DNA of 64,000 nucleotides, taken from assembly GCF_003001815.1 (NCBI RefSeq), contig NZ_PVMZ01000007.1, positions 124,001-188,000 of the forward strand. The letters run 5' to 3'. The stretch is from Actinoplanes italicus. GTDB lineage: Bacteria; Actinomycetota; Actinomycetes; Mycobacteriales; Micromonosporaceae. The position numbers and the translations under genes were made by a program. Below are positions 7,682 through 16,530 of this stretch, piece after piece; the stretch's first letter is position 1; every line of letters starts with the position of its first letter. The notes beneath the pieces are model-generated. The model worked only from the letters and a program-made list of their open reading frames with translations, ran no database searches and was not told the origin of the DNA.

Positions 7682-10408
7682 GTGCGACCGGAGGACGTCC
7701 TGGCCGTTCTGGCGGAGCTGGCCCCGGCCGGCGCCGACCGGATCCTGGACGTCACGCAGGGCTCGCAGCCGCTCGTGTGGCTCGCCGGCTCCGATCGTGT
7801 GCCGCGTAAGGACGGTGACCGGCTCGCCGCCATCGACGCGCTGCACCGCGAGGAGCGGATCCTGCACCGGGGCTGGGGCTTTCTGGCCGGCCGCACCGAG
7901 GTCGACGGGAAGCAGCGCAAGATCCGGGTACCGCTGCTCAGCCAGCCGGTGCACCTGGAACGCACGCTCACCGGCTACCGGGTGGCGGCGGCCGGGGACG
8001 TCGAGGTCACCCCGCTGATCGCCGACCGGGAACTGGCGGCCTCGCTGGAGAACGCGCCCGGTCTGGGCAGCGCCGGCTGGCTCGACGTGGTCGGCGCGCG
8101 GGCCTGGCTGGCGTCGGCGGCCGAGGCGACCGGGCTCGAGTTCGACGCGGTCACCGAGCCGGGCGGGCGGCTGCCGGCGGACCGCCTCGTGCTGGTGGCG
8201 GGGGCGGCGCTGTTCGTGGCACGTGACGTGTTCGGCGGCGGCCTGCGCGACAGTCTGCGCAGCTGGGCGGGCCGGGACCTGACCGGGACGGCGCTGGCCG
8301 CCGTCTACGGGTGTGCGCCTGACCTCCCTGCCGCTCCCGCTCCCGGCGATCCGGTCCTCTCACCGCTTCCGCTCAGTGAGGCGCAGGCCGCCGTGGTGGC
8401 GCGGGCCCGGACCGCTCCGGTCACGGTGGTCTCCGGGCCGCCCGGCAACGGCAAGAGCCATACGGTGGTCGCGGCCGCTCTCGAGGTGGTGCTGCGCGGT
8501 GGGTCGGTGCTGATCGCGACACAGTCGCCGCACGCCGCCGAGGTGCTGGCGGCTCTGCTGGCACGCTATTCGGGTCCGGCGCCGGTGCTGTTCGGGGACG
8601 CGGACCGGTCCAGCCTGGCGGCCTCCCTCGGGGCGGGCGCGGACGAGGGTGTCGGGTCACGGCAGCTGCGCGCCGACCGGCAGGCGGTTCTTCACAACCT
8701 TTCGCGGGTACGGTCGGCGCGCGCCGCCGTCACGACGGTCCTGCGGGCCGAGCTGCTGGCGGCCGGCCTGCCCGGCTACGAGCCGCTGCTGGCGGGGCTG
8801 GCCGCCGACGTGCCGGGTGCCTTCGACGACGACGTGGACCTCGACGAGGCCGCCCGCCTGCTCGGCTCGGGCAGTCCGGCCGGGTGGTGGGCACGTCGGC
8901 GGGTGGCGAGGGCTCGGGGGCGGGCCCTGCGGCTGCTGGGCGCTCGTCCGGGCGTACCGATGGAAAGGGTTCTCGAAGCTCTCGCCGCGGCGAGCGCGCA
9001 GCGAGCCGCCGCACGTCTCGCCGTGACCGGTGGTGGTGATCTTGACCGGTTGTGGGCCGTTGTGCACGAGGCCGAGGCCGCGTTGCGGGCGTCCGCCGGG
9101 ACCTCGATCCGGCATGCCGCGCGCAGTGCCGAGCGGTGGGACGGTGACGCGCGGCGGGCCGCGTCCGCGCTGGCCACGGCTCTGCGGTCGGGCCGGAACC
9201 GGCGCCGGGAACTGCTCGCCCGCCTGGACGCGCCGCCGCTGGTGCGGGCGCTGCCGCTGTGGATCGGCACGGTCGCCGATGTGGAGGACCTGCTGCCGGC
9301 CGCGCCCGCTCTGTTCGATCTCGTGGTGATCGACGAGGCGTCGCACGTCGACCAGATCCGGGCCGCGCCGGTGCTGGCGCGGGCGCGGCGGGCGCTGATC
9401 GTCGGCGATCCACGACAGCTGCGGTTCGTGTCATTCGTCAGTGACGCCGGGGTGAGCGGGGTGCTGGAACGGCACGGCGCCGACGACCGGTTGGACGTGC
9501 GGCGGGTCAGCACGTTCGACCTGGCCACCGCGGCCGCGCCGACGACCTGGCTGACCGAGCATTTCCGCAGCGTGCCACACCTGATCGGGTTCTCGGCGCG
9601 GCGGTTCTACGACGGGCGGATCGTGGCGATGACCCGGACGCCGGCCGCCGACGAGGCCGACGCCGTCGACGTGGTGCCGGTGGCGGGCGCGACCGTGTCC
9701 GACGGGGTGAACACGGCCGAGGTGGCAGCCGCCGTAGCGGCGGTGGAGAAGCTCGCGGCGGCCGGGTTCCGCGGCATCGGGGTGATCACGCCGTTCCGGG
9801 CGCAGGCCGACGCCTGCGAGTCCGCGCTGGTGGCGGCGTTCCCGGTGGAGCGGATCGAGGAACTGGGGCTACGGGTCGGCACGGTACACGCCTTCCAGGG
9901 CAGCGAGGCCGACGCGGTCGTCGTGTCGCTGGGGCTGGTCGATGGCGACGCGGCCGGGCGGCGGCGGTTCGTCACCGACGCGCAGCTGTTCAACGTGATG
10001 GTCACCCGGGCGCGGCGCCGGCTCGTGGTGCTGAACTCGCTGACCGCCCCGGACGGGCTGCTCGGCGAGTATCTGCGCTACGCCGCGGGTCCGCCGCATC
10101 CCGGACCGGCTCCGGACGCGCCGACCGGCTGGGCGGCCCGGCTGGCCGTCGAGCTCGAACGCGTCGGCGTGCCGGTCCGGCCCGGTTACGCGGTCGGTTC
10201 CTGGCGGATCGACCTGTGCGCGGGTCCGGCGTCGTCACCGGCCGGCGTGCTGTGCGGCGTACACCCCGGCGGCCCGGAAGCGCACCTGGCCCGCCAGTCG
10301 GCCCTGCACCGGGCGGGTTGGCGCCTGATCGACGCGTTCCCCACACGCTGGGACGGCGACCCGCGCCGGGCGGCCCTGGAGATAGCCGCGGCGTGCTCGT
10401 CAGAGTGA
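7682..10408 (+). CDS. SF1 (UPF1/DNA2-like) helicase
   Basis: A 908-residue superfamily I helicase. The Walker A motif SGPPGNGKSHT lies near 249-259, the DEAS Walker B (VVIDEASHVDQ) near 549, GDPRQL (motif III) shortly after, and VTRARRRL (motif VI) near 773. This order matches the AAA_11/AAA_12 arrangement of UPF1/DNA2-type enzymes. A roughly 230-residue N-terminal region is unassigned, and the C-terminal tail (about 800-908) resembles a small nuclease-like or DUF559-like fold, with low certainty. The reading frame stays open far upstream inside the DUF3516 helicase, but GTG 7682 just after that gene's stop is the sensible start. The last codons enter an 18-bp tandem repeat. Confidence 0.8.
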   Translation: MRPEDVLAVLAELAPAGADRILDVTQGSQPLVWLAGSDRVPRKDGDRLAAIDALHREERILHRGWGFLAGRTEVDGKQRKIRVPLLSQPVHLERTLTGYRVAAAGDVEVTPLIADRELAASLENAPGLGSAGWLDVVGARAWLASAAEATGLEFDAVTEPGGRLPADRLVLVAGAALFVARDVFGGGLRDSLRSWAGRDLTGTALAAVYGCAPDLPAAPAPGDPVLSPLPLSEAQAAVVARARTAPVTVVSGPPGNGKSHTVVAAALEVVLRGGSVLIATQSPHAAEVLAALLARYSGPAPVLFGDADRSSLAASLGAGADEGVGSRQLRADRQAVLHNLSRVRSARAAVTTVLRAELLAAGLPGYEPLLAGLAADVPGAFDDDVDLDEAARLLGSGSPAGWWARRRVARARGRALRLLGARPGVPMERVLEALAAASAQRAAARLAVTGGGDLDRLWAVVHEAEAALRASAGTSIRHAARSAERWDGDARRAASALATALRSGRNRRRELLARLDAPPLVRALPLWIGTVADVEDLLPAAPALFDLVVIDEASHVDQIRAAPVLARARRALIVGDPRQLRFVSFVSDAGVSGVLERHGADDRLDVRRVSTFDLATAAAPTTWLTEHFRSVPHLIGFSARRFYDGRIVAMTRTPAADEADAVDVVPVAGATVSDGVNTAEVAAAVAAVEKLAAAGFRGIGVITPFRAQADACESALVAAFPVERIEELGLRVGTVHAFQGSEADAVVVSLGLVDGDAAGRRRFVTDAQLFNVMVTRARRRLVVLNSLTAPDGLLGEYLRYAAGPPHPGPAPDAPTGWAARLAVELERVGVPVRPGYAVGSWRIDLCAGPASSPAGVLCGVHPGGPEAHLARQSALHRAGWRLIDAFPTRWDGDPRRAALEIAAACSSE

Positions 10409-10535
10409 GCGCGGGTTCCCGTCAGAGCGCGGGTTCCCGTCAGAGCGCGGGTTCCCGTCAGAGCGCGGGTTCCCGTCAGAGCGCGGGTTCCCGTCAGAGC
10501 GCGGGTTCTCGTCAGAGCGAGCGCGGGTTCAGAAT
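10398..10535. repeat. 18-bp tandem repeat (minisatellite) at a convergent gene junction
   Basis: Six consecutive copies of AGCGCGGGTTCCCGTCAG occupy 10408-10515; the sixth has one change (TTCTC). Degenerate partial copies flank them. The array starts in the last codons of the SF1 helicase and ends in the last codons of the histidine kinase, so both proteins' C-termini and stop codons are written in repeat sequence. Each unit contains a small CGGG-TT-CCCG dyad. Copy-number variation between strains is likely. Confidence 0.95.
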
Positions 10536-12305
10536 GCGGTTTATGTCGGTCACGGCCGGCAGGCGGACACGGAACGTCGTGCCGAGGCCCGGCTCGCTGG
10601 TGGCGGTCACGTCGCCGCCCTGGTCAGCGACGATCCGGCGCACGATGGTCAGTCCCAGGCCGGAGCCGCCGGTGGCCCGCTGCCGGGCCGGGTCGGCGCG
10701 CCAGAACCGGTCGAACACCCGGGACACCTCGTCGGCGTTCATGCCGACACCGGTGTCGCGCACGGTCAGGATCGCGTCCGGCCCGTCCCGCGAGACGCGT
10801 AGCTCGACCTGCCCACCGGCGTCGGTGTAGCGGATCGCGTTGCTCATCAGGTTGCCCAGTACCTGCCGCATGCGGTCCGGGTCGACGAACACCTCGACCG
10901 GCTCGGGCGCGTCCACGACCACCTCGATGCCCGCGTTGCCGGCGACGACGCGATGCGCGGTCGCGGCGGTCTCGGTCAGGTCGGCCAGGTCCAGCGGCAT
11001 CGGGTCGTAGCCGAGCTCACCCGCCTCGGCGAGCGCCAGCACCTGCAGGTCGTCGAGGATCCGCCGCTGCAGCAGGGTCTCCTCGTGCAGGGACGCGAAG
11101 AGTTCCGGGCTGGGCTCGATCACCCCGTCGGCCAGGCCCTCCAGGTAGCCGCGCAGGTTCGACAGCGGGGTGCGCAGCTCGTGGGCGACGTCGGCGACCA
11201 GCCGCCGCTGGCGTTCCTCGCTGCGCTGCAGCGCCTCGGCCATCGCGTTGAACGCGCCGGACAGGCGGGCCAGTTCGTCCTGGCCGCGGGTCGGCACCCG
11301 GACGTCCAGGCGGCCGGCGGCCAGTTGGAGGGAGGCCCCGGTGAGCAGCCGGACCGGCCGGCTGACCCGCCGGGCGATCGCGGCGGTGCCGACCGCGGCG
11401 ACCAGCAGCAGGGCGGCGGCGCCGAAAGTCGCCGGTTGCTGGATGACCTCGAGGCCCCGGTCCTGCCGTGCGCCGAAATACACCTGCAGCGGTACGACCG
11501 ACGGGTTCTGCACCGCCGACTGGAACCCCAGGAGCAGGCACTTGTCGTAGCCCTCGCCGGTCAGGGCGCAGCTGCCGATCCCCGCCCAGGCCTCCTTGAG
11601 CCACGTGGCGTCGTTGTGGACCTGGAAGGCCGCCTTCCTCACACAGTCGGGGGCGGCCAGGCGGCGTTCCTCGTCGAGGTAGGGCGGCTGGTCGAGGGTC
11701 AGCGCCGGGGACGTCGCGCCGCCGGCGGCCATGCAGCGGGCCGCGGCCAGCGCCGCACGGTACTGCGCGGCCTGGAACAGGGCGCGATCGGTCGGCCGGC
11801 CGTCGGCCGGCAGCCCGTCGAACAGGTCGGGCGGGAGTTGCGGCCGCCGCAGGATGATCTGCGCGGGCCGCGTCGCCGGGTCGTCGAGCCGCTCGCCCGT
11901 GCTGGCCTCGATCCGCACCCCGGCCAGCCGGGCCGACACCAGGATGTCGGGGTCGATGTCCGGCACCGGTTCGACGGTGCTGGGCAGGCGCTGCACCGGC
12001 CCGGACGGCCGCTTCTCGAGGTGGTCGGAGTCGGTGACCACGTCACCGTCGCGGGTCTCCACCCGGATGTGCAGGCCGGTCCGCTCGGACAGCCCGGAGA
12101 CCACGCCGTCGATCCCGACCCACTGGCCGTGCGTCACGCCGAAGGCGCGGATGGCGTCGACGATCTCGGATTCGTGCCGGTCACGGGCCTGTTCGGCGCG
12201 GCTCACCTCGCGGGCGGCGAGACTCAGGGTGAGCCAGGCCGTGGCACCGATCGCCGAACCGGCGACGAACAGCACCAGCAGGAAGATCCGCAGCCGGAAA
12301 CTCAC
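10512..12305 (-). CDS. sensor histidine kinase (BaeS/OmpR-partner type)
   Basis: A 597-residue membrane kinase. TM1 is at about 7-30, then a roughly 260-residue extracytoplasmic sensor region, TM2 at 293-311, HAMP at 312-363, the H-box DVAHELRTPLSN with phospho-acceptor H375, and a HATPase domain with N, G1 (DTGVGM) and G2 (GSGLGL) boxes. The sensor region has four cysteines (C191, C221, C246, C256), suggesting disulfides or a metal/redox site. The GTG start at 12305 overlaps the stop of the response regulator (GTGA), so the pair is translationally coupled. The C-terminal residues fall in an 18-bp tandem repeat. The ligand is unknown. Confidence 0.9.
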   Translation of the reverse strand: MSFRLRIFLLVLFVAGSAIGATAWLTLSLAAREVSRAEQARDRHESEIVDAIRAFGVTHGQWVGIDGVVSGLSERTGLHIRVETRDGDVVTDSDHLEKRPSGPVQRLPSTVEPVPDIDPDILVSARLAGVRIEASTGERLDDPATRPAQIILRRPQLPPDLFDGLPADGRPTDRALFQAAQYRAALAAARCMAAGGATSPALTLDQPPYLDEERRLAAPDCVRKAAFQVHNDATWLKEAWAGIGSCALTGEGYDKCLLLGFQSAVQNPSVVPLQVYFGARQDRGLEVIQQPATFGAAALLLVAAVGTAAIARRVSRPVRLLTGASLQLAAGRLDVRVPTRGQDELARLSGAFNAMAEALQRSEERQRRLVADVAHELRTPLSNLRGYLEGLADGVIEPSPELFASLHEETLLQRRILDDLQVLALAEAGELGYDPMPLDLADLTETAATAHRVVAGNAGIEVVVDAPEPVEVFVDPDRMRQVLGNLMSNAIRYTDAGGQVELRVSRDGPDAILTVRDTGVGMNADEVSRVFDRFWRADPARQRATGGSGLGLTIVRRIVADQGGDVTATSEPGLGTTFRVRLPAVTDINRILNPRSL

Positions 12306-13006
12306 GGTTCGGCGATCCGGTAGCCGCGGCCGTAGACGGTCTGCACATAGCGGGGTTCGGCCGGGTTCGTCTCGATCTTGCGGCGCAGGTTGACGACGTG
12401 GGCGTCGACGGTCCGCTCGGAGACCTCGTTCTCGAAGCCGAACGTCTTGTCCAGGATCTGGCCGCGGGTGAAGACCCGGCCGGGTTCGCGGGCCAGCAGT
12501 TCCAGGATGCCGAACTCCTTGGCGGTCAGCCGGACCGGTTCGCCGTCCACCCGTACCTCGAAGCGGGGTGCGTCGACCTCGAGCCCGCCGACCCGCAGCA
12601 CCTCGGAGGCCTCGCCGCCGCGGGTGCGGCGCAGCAGGGCCCGGATGCGGGCGGTGAGCTCGCGGGGGCTGACCGGCTTGCTCAGGTAGTCGTCGGCGCC
12701 GATGTCCAGCCCGAGGAGCATGTCGTTCTCCGCGGACCGGGCCGTGACCAGCAGGATCGCCACGTTGGCGAGGGTGGCGTCGGGGTCGGCGCGCAGGATC
12801 CGGCAGACGTCCAGGCCGTCGACCTCGGGCATCATCCAGTCCAGTACGACCAGGTCGGGGCGGCGGGCACGGGTCTGCTCGAGAGCGGCCCGGCCGTCAC
12901 CGACGGTGAGCACCTGATGCCCTTCCCGTTCCAGGTACAGGCGGATCAGCTGGGCATGCTTGGGATCGTCGTCGGCTACGAGGATGCGGGCGGTCACGGC
13001 TCGCAT
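12302..13006 (-). CDS. OmpR/PhoB-family response regulator
   Basis: A 234-residue regulator starting MRAVTARILVADDD. The receiver domain occupies 7-120 with the phosphorylation Asp at 56 (VVLDWMMP) and a conserved KP near 106-107. The C-terminal winged helix (about 140-232) contains LTAKEFGILELL and ends VQTVYGRGYRI, as in PhoB/MprA/BaeR-type proteins. A longer frame exists to 13084, but the ATG at 13006 matches the family start. It is the partner of the kinase that follows. It is divergent from asnB, and the shared 155-base region carries GGTTCTTC in both orientations, which could be its binding sites. Confidence 0.92.
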   Translation of the reverse strand: MRAVTARILVADDDPKHAQLIRLYLEREGHQVLTVGDGRAALEQTRARRPDLVVLDWMMPEVDGLDVCRILRADPDATLANVAILLVTARSAENDMLLGLDIGADDYLSKPVSPRELTARIRALLRRTRGGEASEVLRVGGLEVDAPRFEVRVDGEPVRLTAKEFGILELLAREPGRVFTRGQILDKTFGFENEVSERTVDAHVVNLRRKIETNPAEPRYVQTVYGRGYRIAEP

Positions 13007-13161
13007 TCTGTCCCAGCCTGTCCAGCCGCCCAAGAAATATGAAGAACCCGTGAGGTTCACGTCCCGGATTCGTGCCGCGCACAATCACAGCATCTTCCGC
13101 ACAGGTTCTTCACAGGTGCCGTCCTACGGTCGCCTCCTTGCAATGTTGAGGAGGTACTTCG
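13007..13161. promoter_or_regulatory. divergent regulatory region between response regulator and asnB
   Basis: A 155-base divergent intergenic region. The octamer GGTTCTTC occurs on the plus strand near 13104 and as GAAGAACC near 13040. CACAGGT occurs twice around 13100-13118. Such repeated blocks fit an OmpR-type operator, but no footprint-like direct repeat with regular 10-11 base spacing can be fixed. A strong GAGGAGG ribosome binding site for asnB ends 7 bases before its ATG. Confidence 0.35.
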
Positions 13162-15102
13162 ATGTGTGGCCTGAGCGCATTCGTCAGCAGCCGTTCTGAC
13201 GCCGGCCCGCTGGACGCCTCGTTCCGTGAGGCCTTCGCCGCCTCGCTGTCGAGCATTCACCACCGCGGACCCGACGACACTCAGATCGAGTTCGGTGACG
13301 GGTTCGCGTTCGGCTTCAAGCGCCTCGCGATCATCGACCGCGAGCATTCGGTCCAGCCGCTGCACTACGCCGGCCGGTGGACCGTGGTGTTCAACGGTGA
13401 GATCTACAACTACCGGGAGCTGCGGGCTGAGCTGATCCGGGAGCACAACGCGGTCTTCGCCACCGAGGGTGACAGCGAGGTCCTCGCGGCGGCCTACCAC
13501 TACTGGGGCGAGGCCGCCCTTCCCCGGCTGCGCGGCATGTTCGCCTTCGTGGCGTACGACCACCGCACCGGCACCCTGCACGCGGCCCGCGACGCCTTCG
13601 GCATCAAGCCGATGTACATGCTGGAGACCGCCGACGGGCTGTACCTCGGCAGTGAGCGCAAGGTCCTCGACCCGTTCGCGGCGCCGGCCGGCGCGGCCCT
13701 GGAGACCGAGGCCCTCGCCCACTACCTGACGTTCCAGTTCGTGCCCGACCCGATGACGCTGCACCGGCACATCAAGCGGCTGCCGCCGGGTCACCGGATC
13801 ATCTGGACGCCGGGCGGCGGGATCCGCATGCACCGCTGGTTCCGGCCGTCGCTGCGCCCGCTGCACGTGCAGCCGGAAGCCGCCTACCAGGCGATCCAGG
13901 ACGCGCTGACCGCCAGCGTCCGCAAGCACCTGCACGCCGACGTGCCGGTCGGCACGTTCCTGTCCAGCGGTGTCGACTCGTCCGCGATCGCCGCGCTCGC
14001 CGCCCGGGAGAAGCCCGACCTGCACGCGTTCACCGCCGGGTTCGCGGCCCAGGGCTACTCGGAGATCGAGATCGCCCAGGACACCGCCGACCAGCTCGGC
14101 ATCCGGCTCACGCCGACCGTCGTCACCGACGAGGACGTTCTCAACCACCTGCCGCGGATCATCCAGTTGCTCGACGACCCGGTCGCCGACCCGTCGCTGA
14201 TCCCGCTGTTCTTCCTGGCCCGGACCGCGTCCCGGTTCGTCACCGTGGTGCTGTCCGGCGAGGGTTCCGACGAGCTGTTCGGCGGCTACACGATCTACCG
14301 GGAGCCACTGTCGCTCGACCGGGTCGACCGGCTGCCGCCCGGCATGAAGCGGGGCCTCAAGCACCTGGCCGAGGTGCTGCCCGAGGGGGTGCGGGGCCGC
14401 TCGTTCCTGGAACGCGGCACCACCCCGATCGAGCAGCGTTACTACGGCAACGCCCGGATCTTCGACCCGGAGGAGAAGGCCAAGGTGATGCGGTTCACGT
14501 CCCAGCCGCACACGGCGATCACAGCGCATCTGTACGCCGAGACGGCCGACGTCGACCACGTCGCCTCCATGCAGTACGTCGACCTGCACACGTGGCTACC
14601 CGGTGACATCCTGGTCAAGGCCGACCGGATGTCGATGGCGCACAGCCTGGAACTGCGGGTGCCGTTCCTGGACCAGCAGGTCTACGCGGCCGCCGCCGGC
14701 CTGCCCACCGACCTGAAGCTGCCGCCCGGCACCGTCACCACGAAGCACGCGCTGCGTGAGGCGATGAAGGGCATCGTGCCGGAGTCGGTGCGCTCGGCCA
14801 AGAAGCTGGGCTTCCCGACCCCGACCCGGCTGTGGCTGCGCGGCCCGATCGGCGACTGGGTGGACCACCTGTTGTCCACCTCGCAGACCGGCCACCTGAT
14901 CGACCTGGAGTACGTCCGGGGCCTGCTGGCCGAGCACCGCGCGGGCGGCGCCGACCGCTCCCGCAAGGTGTGGACCGTCGCGATGTTCTGCCTGTGGCAC
15001 GCCATCGCCGTGGAACGCTCGATCGTCGTCGACGAGCCGCTCCCGCTGCCGCACCGCCTGCCCAACCAGCGCCAGGAGGGCCTCTCCTCGATCGGTCTCT
15101 GA
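13162..15102 (+). CDS. asnB: asparagine synthase (glutamine-hydrolysing)
   Basis: A 646-residue two-domain enzyme that makes asparagine from aspartate, ATP and glutamine. The N-terminal class II glutaminase domain begins MCGL, with the catalytic Cys2 exposed after Met removal. The C-terminal synthetase domain has the PP-loop SSGVDSS near 267-273 and SGEGSDELFGGY. Length is normal for the long actinobacterial AsnB form. GAGGAGG precedes the ATG. It stands alone, divergent from a two-component system, and is followed by three strong hairpins. A role in amidation of a secondary metabolite or cell wall is possible, but no neighbour supports it. Confidence 0.92.
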   Translation: MCGLSAFVSSRSDAGPLDASFREAFAASLSSIHHRGPDDTQIEFGDGFAFGFKRLAIIDREHSVQPLHYAGRWTVVFNGEIYNYRELRAELIREHNAVFATEGDSEVLAAAYHYWGEAALPRLRGMFAFVAYDHRTGTLHAARDAFGIKPMYMLETADGLYLGSERKVLDPFAAPAGAALETEALAHYLTFQFVPDPMTLHRHIKRLPPGHRIIWTPGGGIRMHRWFRPSLRPLHVQPEAAYQAIQDALTASVRKHLHADVPVGTFLSSGVDSSAIAALAAREKPDLHAFTAGFAAQGYSEIEIAQDTADQLGIRLTPTVVTDEDVLNHLPRIIQLLDDPVADPSLIPLFFLARTASRFVTVVLSGEGSDELFGGYTIYREPLSLDRVDRLPPGMKRGLKHLAEVLPEGVRGRSFLERGTTPIEQRYYGNARIFDPEEKAKVMRFTSQPHTAITAHLYAETADVDHVASMQYVDLHTWLPGDILVKADRMSMAHSLELRVPFLDQQVYAAAAGLPTDLKLPPGTVTTKHALREAMKGIVPESVRSAKKLGFPTPTRLWLRGPIGDWVDHLLSTSQTGHLIDLEYVRGLLAEHRAGGADRSRKVWTVAMFCLWHAIAVERSIVVDEPLPLPHRLPNQRQEGLSSIGL

Positions 15103-15195
15103 CCGGCGTCCGCACCGCCCCGATCCCCCGGCCCGGCCGCCACCGGGCCGGGCCGGCCGCTCGGGCAGCCGGACACCCGCTGCCCGCTCCCGGCC

Positions 15196-15360
15196 AGACG
15201 TCACCACATGGGCGGAACATCCGCCCATGTGGTGACCTGCGGTTCGATCCACGGCACGGATCACCACGCGGTCTGCCTTGTGCCCGCGGCGTGGTGACCT
15301 ACGGGCCGATCCGCACCACAGCCAGCCCACGCGGGGGCGTGGGCTGGCTGTGTGGTGAGG
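15196..15360. repeat. array of three hairpins with constant CACCAC/GTGGTG ends
   Basis: Three inverted repeats lie in the 282-base gap between asnB and a DUF1963 gene. Hairpin 1 (15200-15236) has perfect 17-base arms GTCACCACATGGGCGGA and a 3-base loop. Hairpin 2 (15261-15297) has 9-base arms TCACCACGC. Hairpin 3 (15314-15357) has a 15-base perfect core ACAGCCAGCCCACGC with a GGGG loop, plus CACCAC/GTGGTG ends. All three share the CACCAC...GTGGTG ends but have different stems. Hairpins 1 and 2 are both followed by GTGGTGACCTRCGGNNCGATCC. The first could end asnB transcription, but no T-run follows. Confidence 0.85.
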
Positions 15361-15384
15361 CGCGGCTGACGTCATGATCGATGG

Positions 15385-16065
15385 ATGCGTGACGGGGAAT
15401 GGTGGCAGGGGCTGAACCGGGCGGACTCGGCTGTCGGCCCAGCGGAAGCGTGGCTGCGGCCGAGAGCGGCGCTGCGGTGGGAACCGGTCGACAAGCCGAT
15501 CGTCGAGCCGGTGACGAAACTGGGCGGCCAGCCGGTCTGGCTCGACGAGCCCTTCTGGCCGGTGTCGTCGACGGGCGGCGGACCCATGGTGTTCATCGCC
15601 CAGTTCCGGCTTCCCGGGCCGGAGCTGCGGATGGCGTACCTGTTCATCGCCGATGACCCGGACGGCACCGGCCTGACATTCGAGCCGGAGGGCGGCGACA
15701 ACGCCCTGCTCGTGCAGCCGGACGGCCGGATCCCGGAGTTCGTGCGCGGGGTGGCGCAGCCGACCGGGCCGTCGCTGTGGCGCCGCGGGGAGCAGTGGAC
15801 CGAGCGGGTGCCGGTCGAGGTCCGGGTGAGCGCGACGGACTTCGGCCCGGACGACGAGTACCACTACAGCTGGATCGGTGGACGGCCGCACTTCTGGCAG
15901 CCCGACGTGCTCGGGATCGGTAAGGGCTGGCTGTTCTTCTTCCAGCTCGACGGCGCCGAAGGGATCGACGAGGACGCCTACGCGCTCAACTTCGGCGGCG
16001 GGACGGGCTTCGCCTTCCTGAGCCGGGACGAGCGCGAAGGTCGCTTCTTCTGGGACTGCGTCTGA
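15385..16065 (+). CDS. DUF1963 (YwqG-like) protein
   Basis: A 226-residue soluble protein without signal peptide. It has the landmarks of the DUF1963 family: TKLGGQPVWL near 48-57 with PFWP, a middle stretch LPGPELRMAYLFI, HYSWIGGRPHFWQ, and the C-terminal LNFGGGTGFAFLS. The biochemical role of the family is not established. It starts 28 bases after the last hairpin of the upstream array and stands alone as a transcription unit. Confidence 0.8.
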   Translation: MRDGEWWQGLNRADSAVGPAEAWLRPRAALRWEPVDKPIVEPVTKLGGQPVWLDEPFWPVSSTGGGPMVFIAQFRLPGPELRMAYLFIADDPDGTGLTFEPEGGDNALLVQPDGRIPEFVRGVAQPTGPSLWRRGEQWTERVPVEVRVSATDFGPDDEYHYSWIGGRPHFWQPDVLGIGKGWLFFFQLDGAEGIDEDAYALNFGGGTGFAFLSRDEREGRFFWDCV

Positions 16066-16119
16066 GAAACGAAAACCCGGGACCGATGAGTTCGGCGGCC
16101 GGACACGGTCCTGACTCAC

Positions 16120-16530
16120 ATGGGGGTCTCTGCGGTCCGGTTCGTGGTGCGGGCGACGATCACGCGCGCCGACATTCCCGCGCTGTGTGCACGGCTGGCC
16201 GACCTGCTGCGGGGGCGGCCCGGCGACGTCGTGACGTGCGACGTCGCCGGGATCGACCGGCCGGACGTGGTGACGGTCGAGGCCCTGGCCCGGCTGCGGA
16301 TGACCGCCCGCCGGCACGGCAGCCGGCTGGTGGTCACCGGTGCCTGCCCGGACCTGCTGCTGCTGTTCGGGCTGCTCGGGCTGACCGACCTGCTGGCCGC
16401 GGGCGGGCCGGGGCCAGCGTCCGGCAGGTCAGGGCAGGTCGGCCGGCGGCAGGTGGGCCGGCAGGCCGAAGAGCGGGAACAGCCGGGCGGTGTCCAGGAA
16501 GTTGTTGACGGCCGCGATCCGCCCGTCTGA
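16120..16530 (+). CDS. STAS-domain protein (anti-sigma factor antagonist-like)
   Basis: A 136-residue protein whose first 95 residues form a STAS-like alpha/beta domain (beta strand VVTCDVAGI, helix TVEALARLRMTARRHG, strand RLVVTG, then LLLLFGLLGLTDLL). The usual DSxG phosphoserine loop reads RPDVVTVE, so the regulatory Ser is missing or replaced. The C-terminal 35 residues, from about 16429 on, are encoded opposite the 3' end of the convergent ECF sigma factor gene and look unstructured. A link to sigma-factor control is an inference from the domain. Confidence 0.6.
   Translation: MGVSAVRFVVRATITRADIPALCARLADLLRGRPGDVVTCDVAGIDRPDVVTVEALARLRMTARRHGSRLVVTGACPDLLLLFGLLGLTDLLAAGGPGPASGRSGQVGRRQVGRQAEEREQPGGVQEVVDGRDPPV

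Noticed and set aside
10398..10535. CRISPR array
   Set aside because: Contiguous 18-bp repeats without spacers and no cas genes; this is a minisatellite.
10216..10830. plus-strand frame reading SAGSRQ repeats
   Set aside because: Product of the 18-bp tandem array and antisense of the histidine kinase; no start or domain of its own.
15196..15360. CRISPR, riboswitch or tRNA cluster
   Set aside because: Hairpins have no unique spacers and no tRNA-like cloverleaf, and no known riboswitch core was seen.
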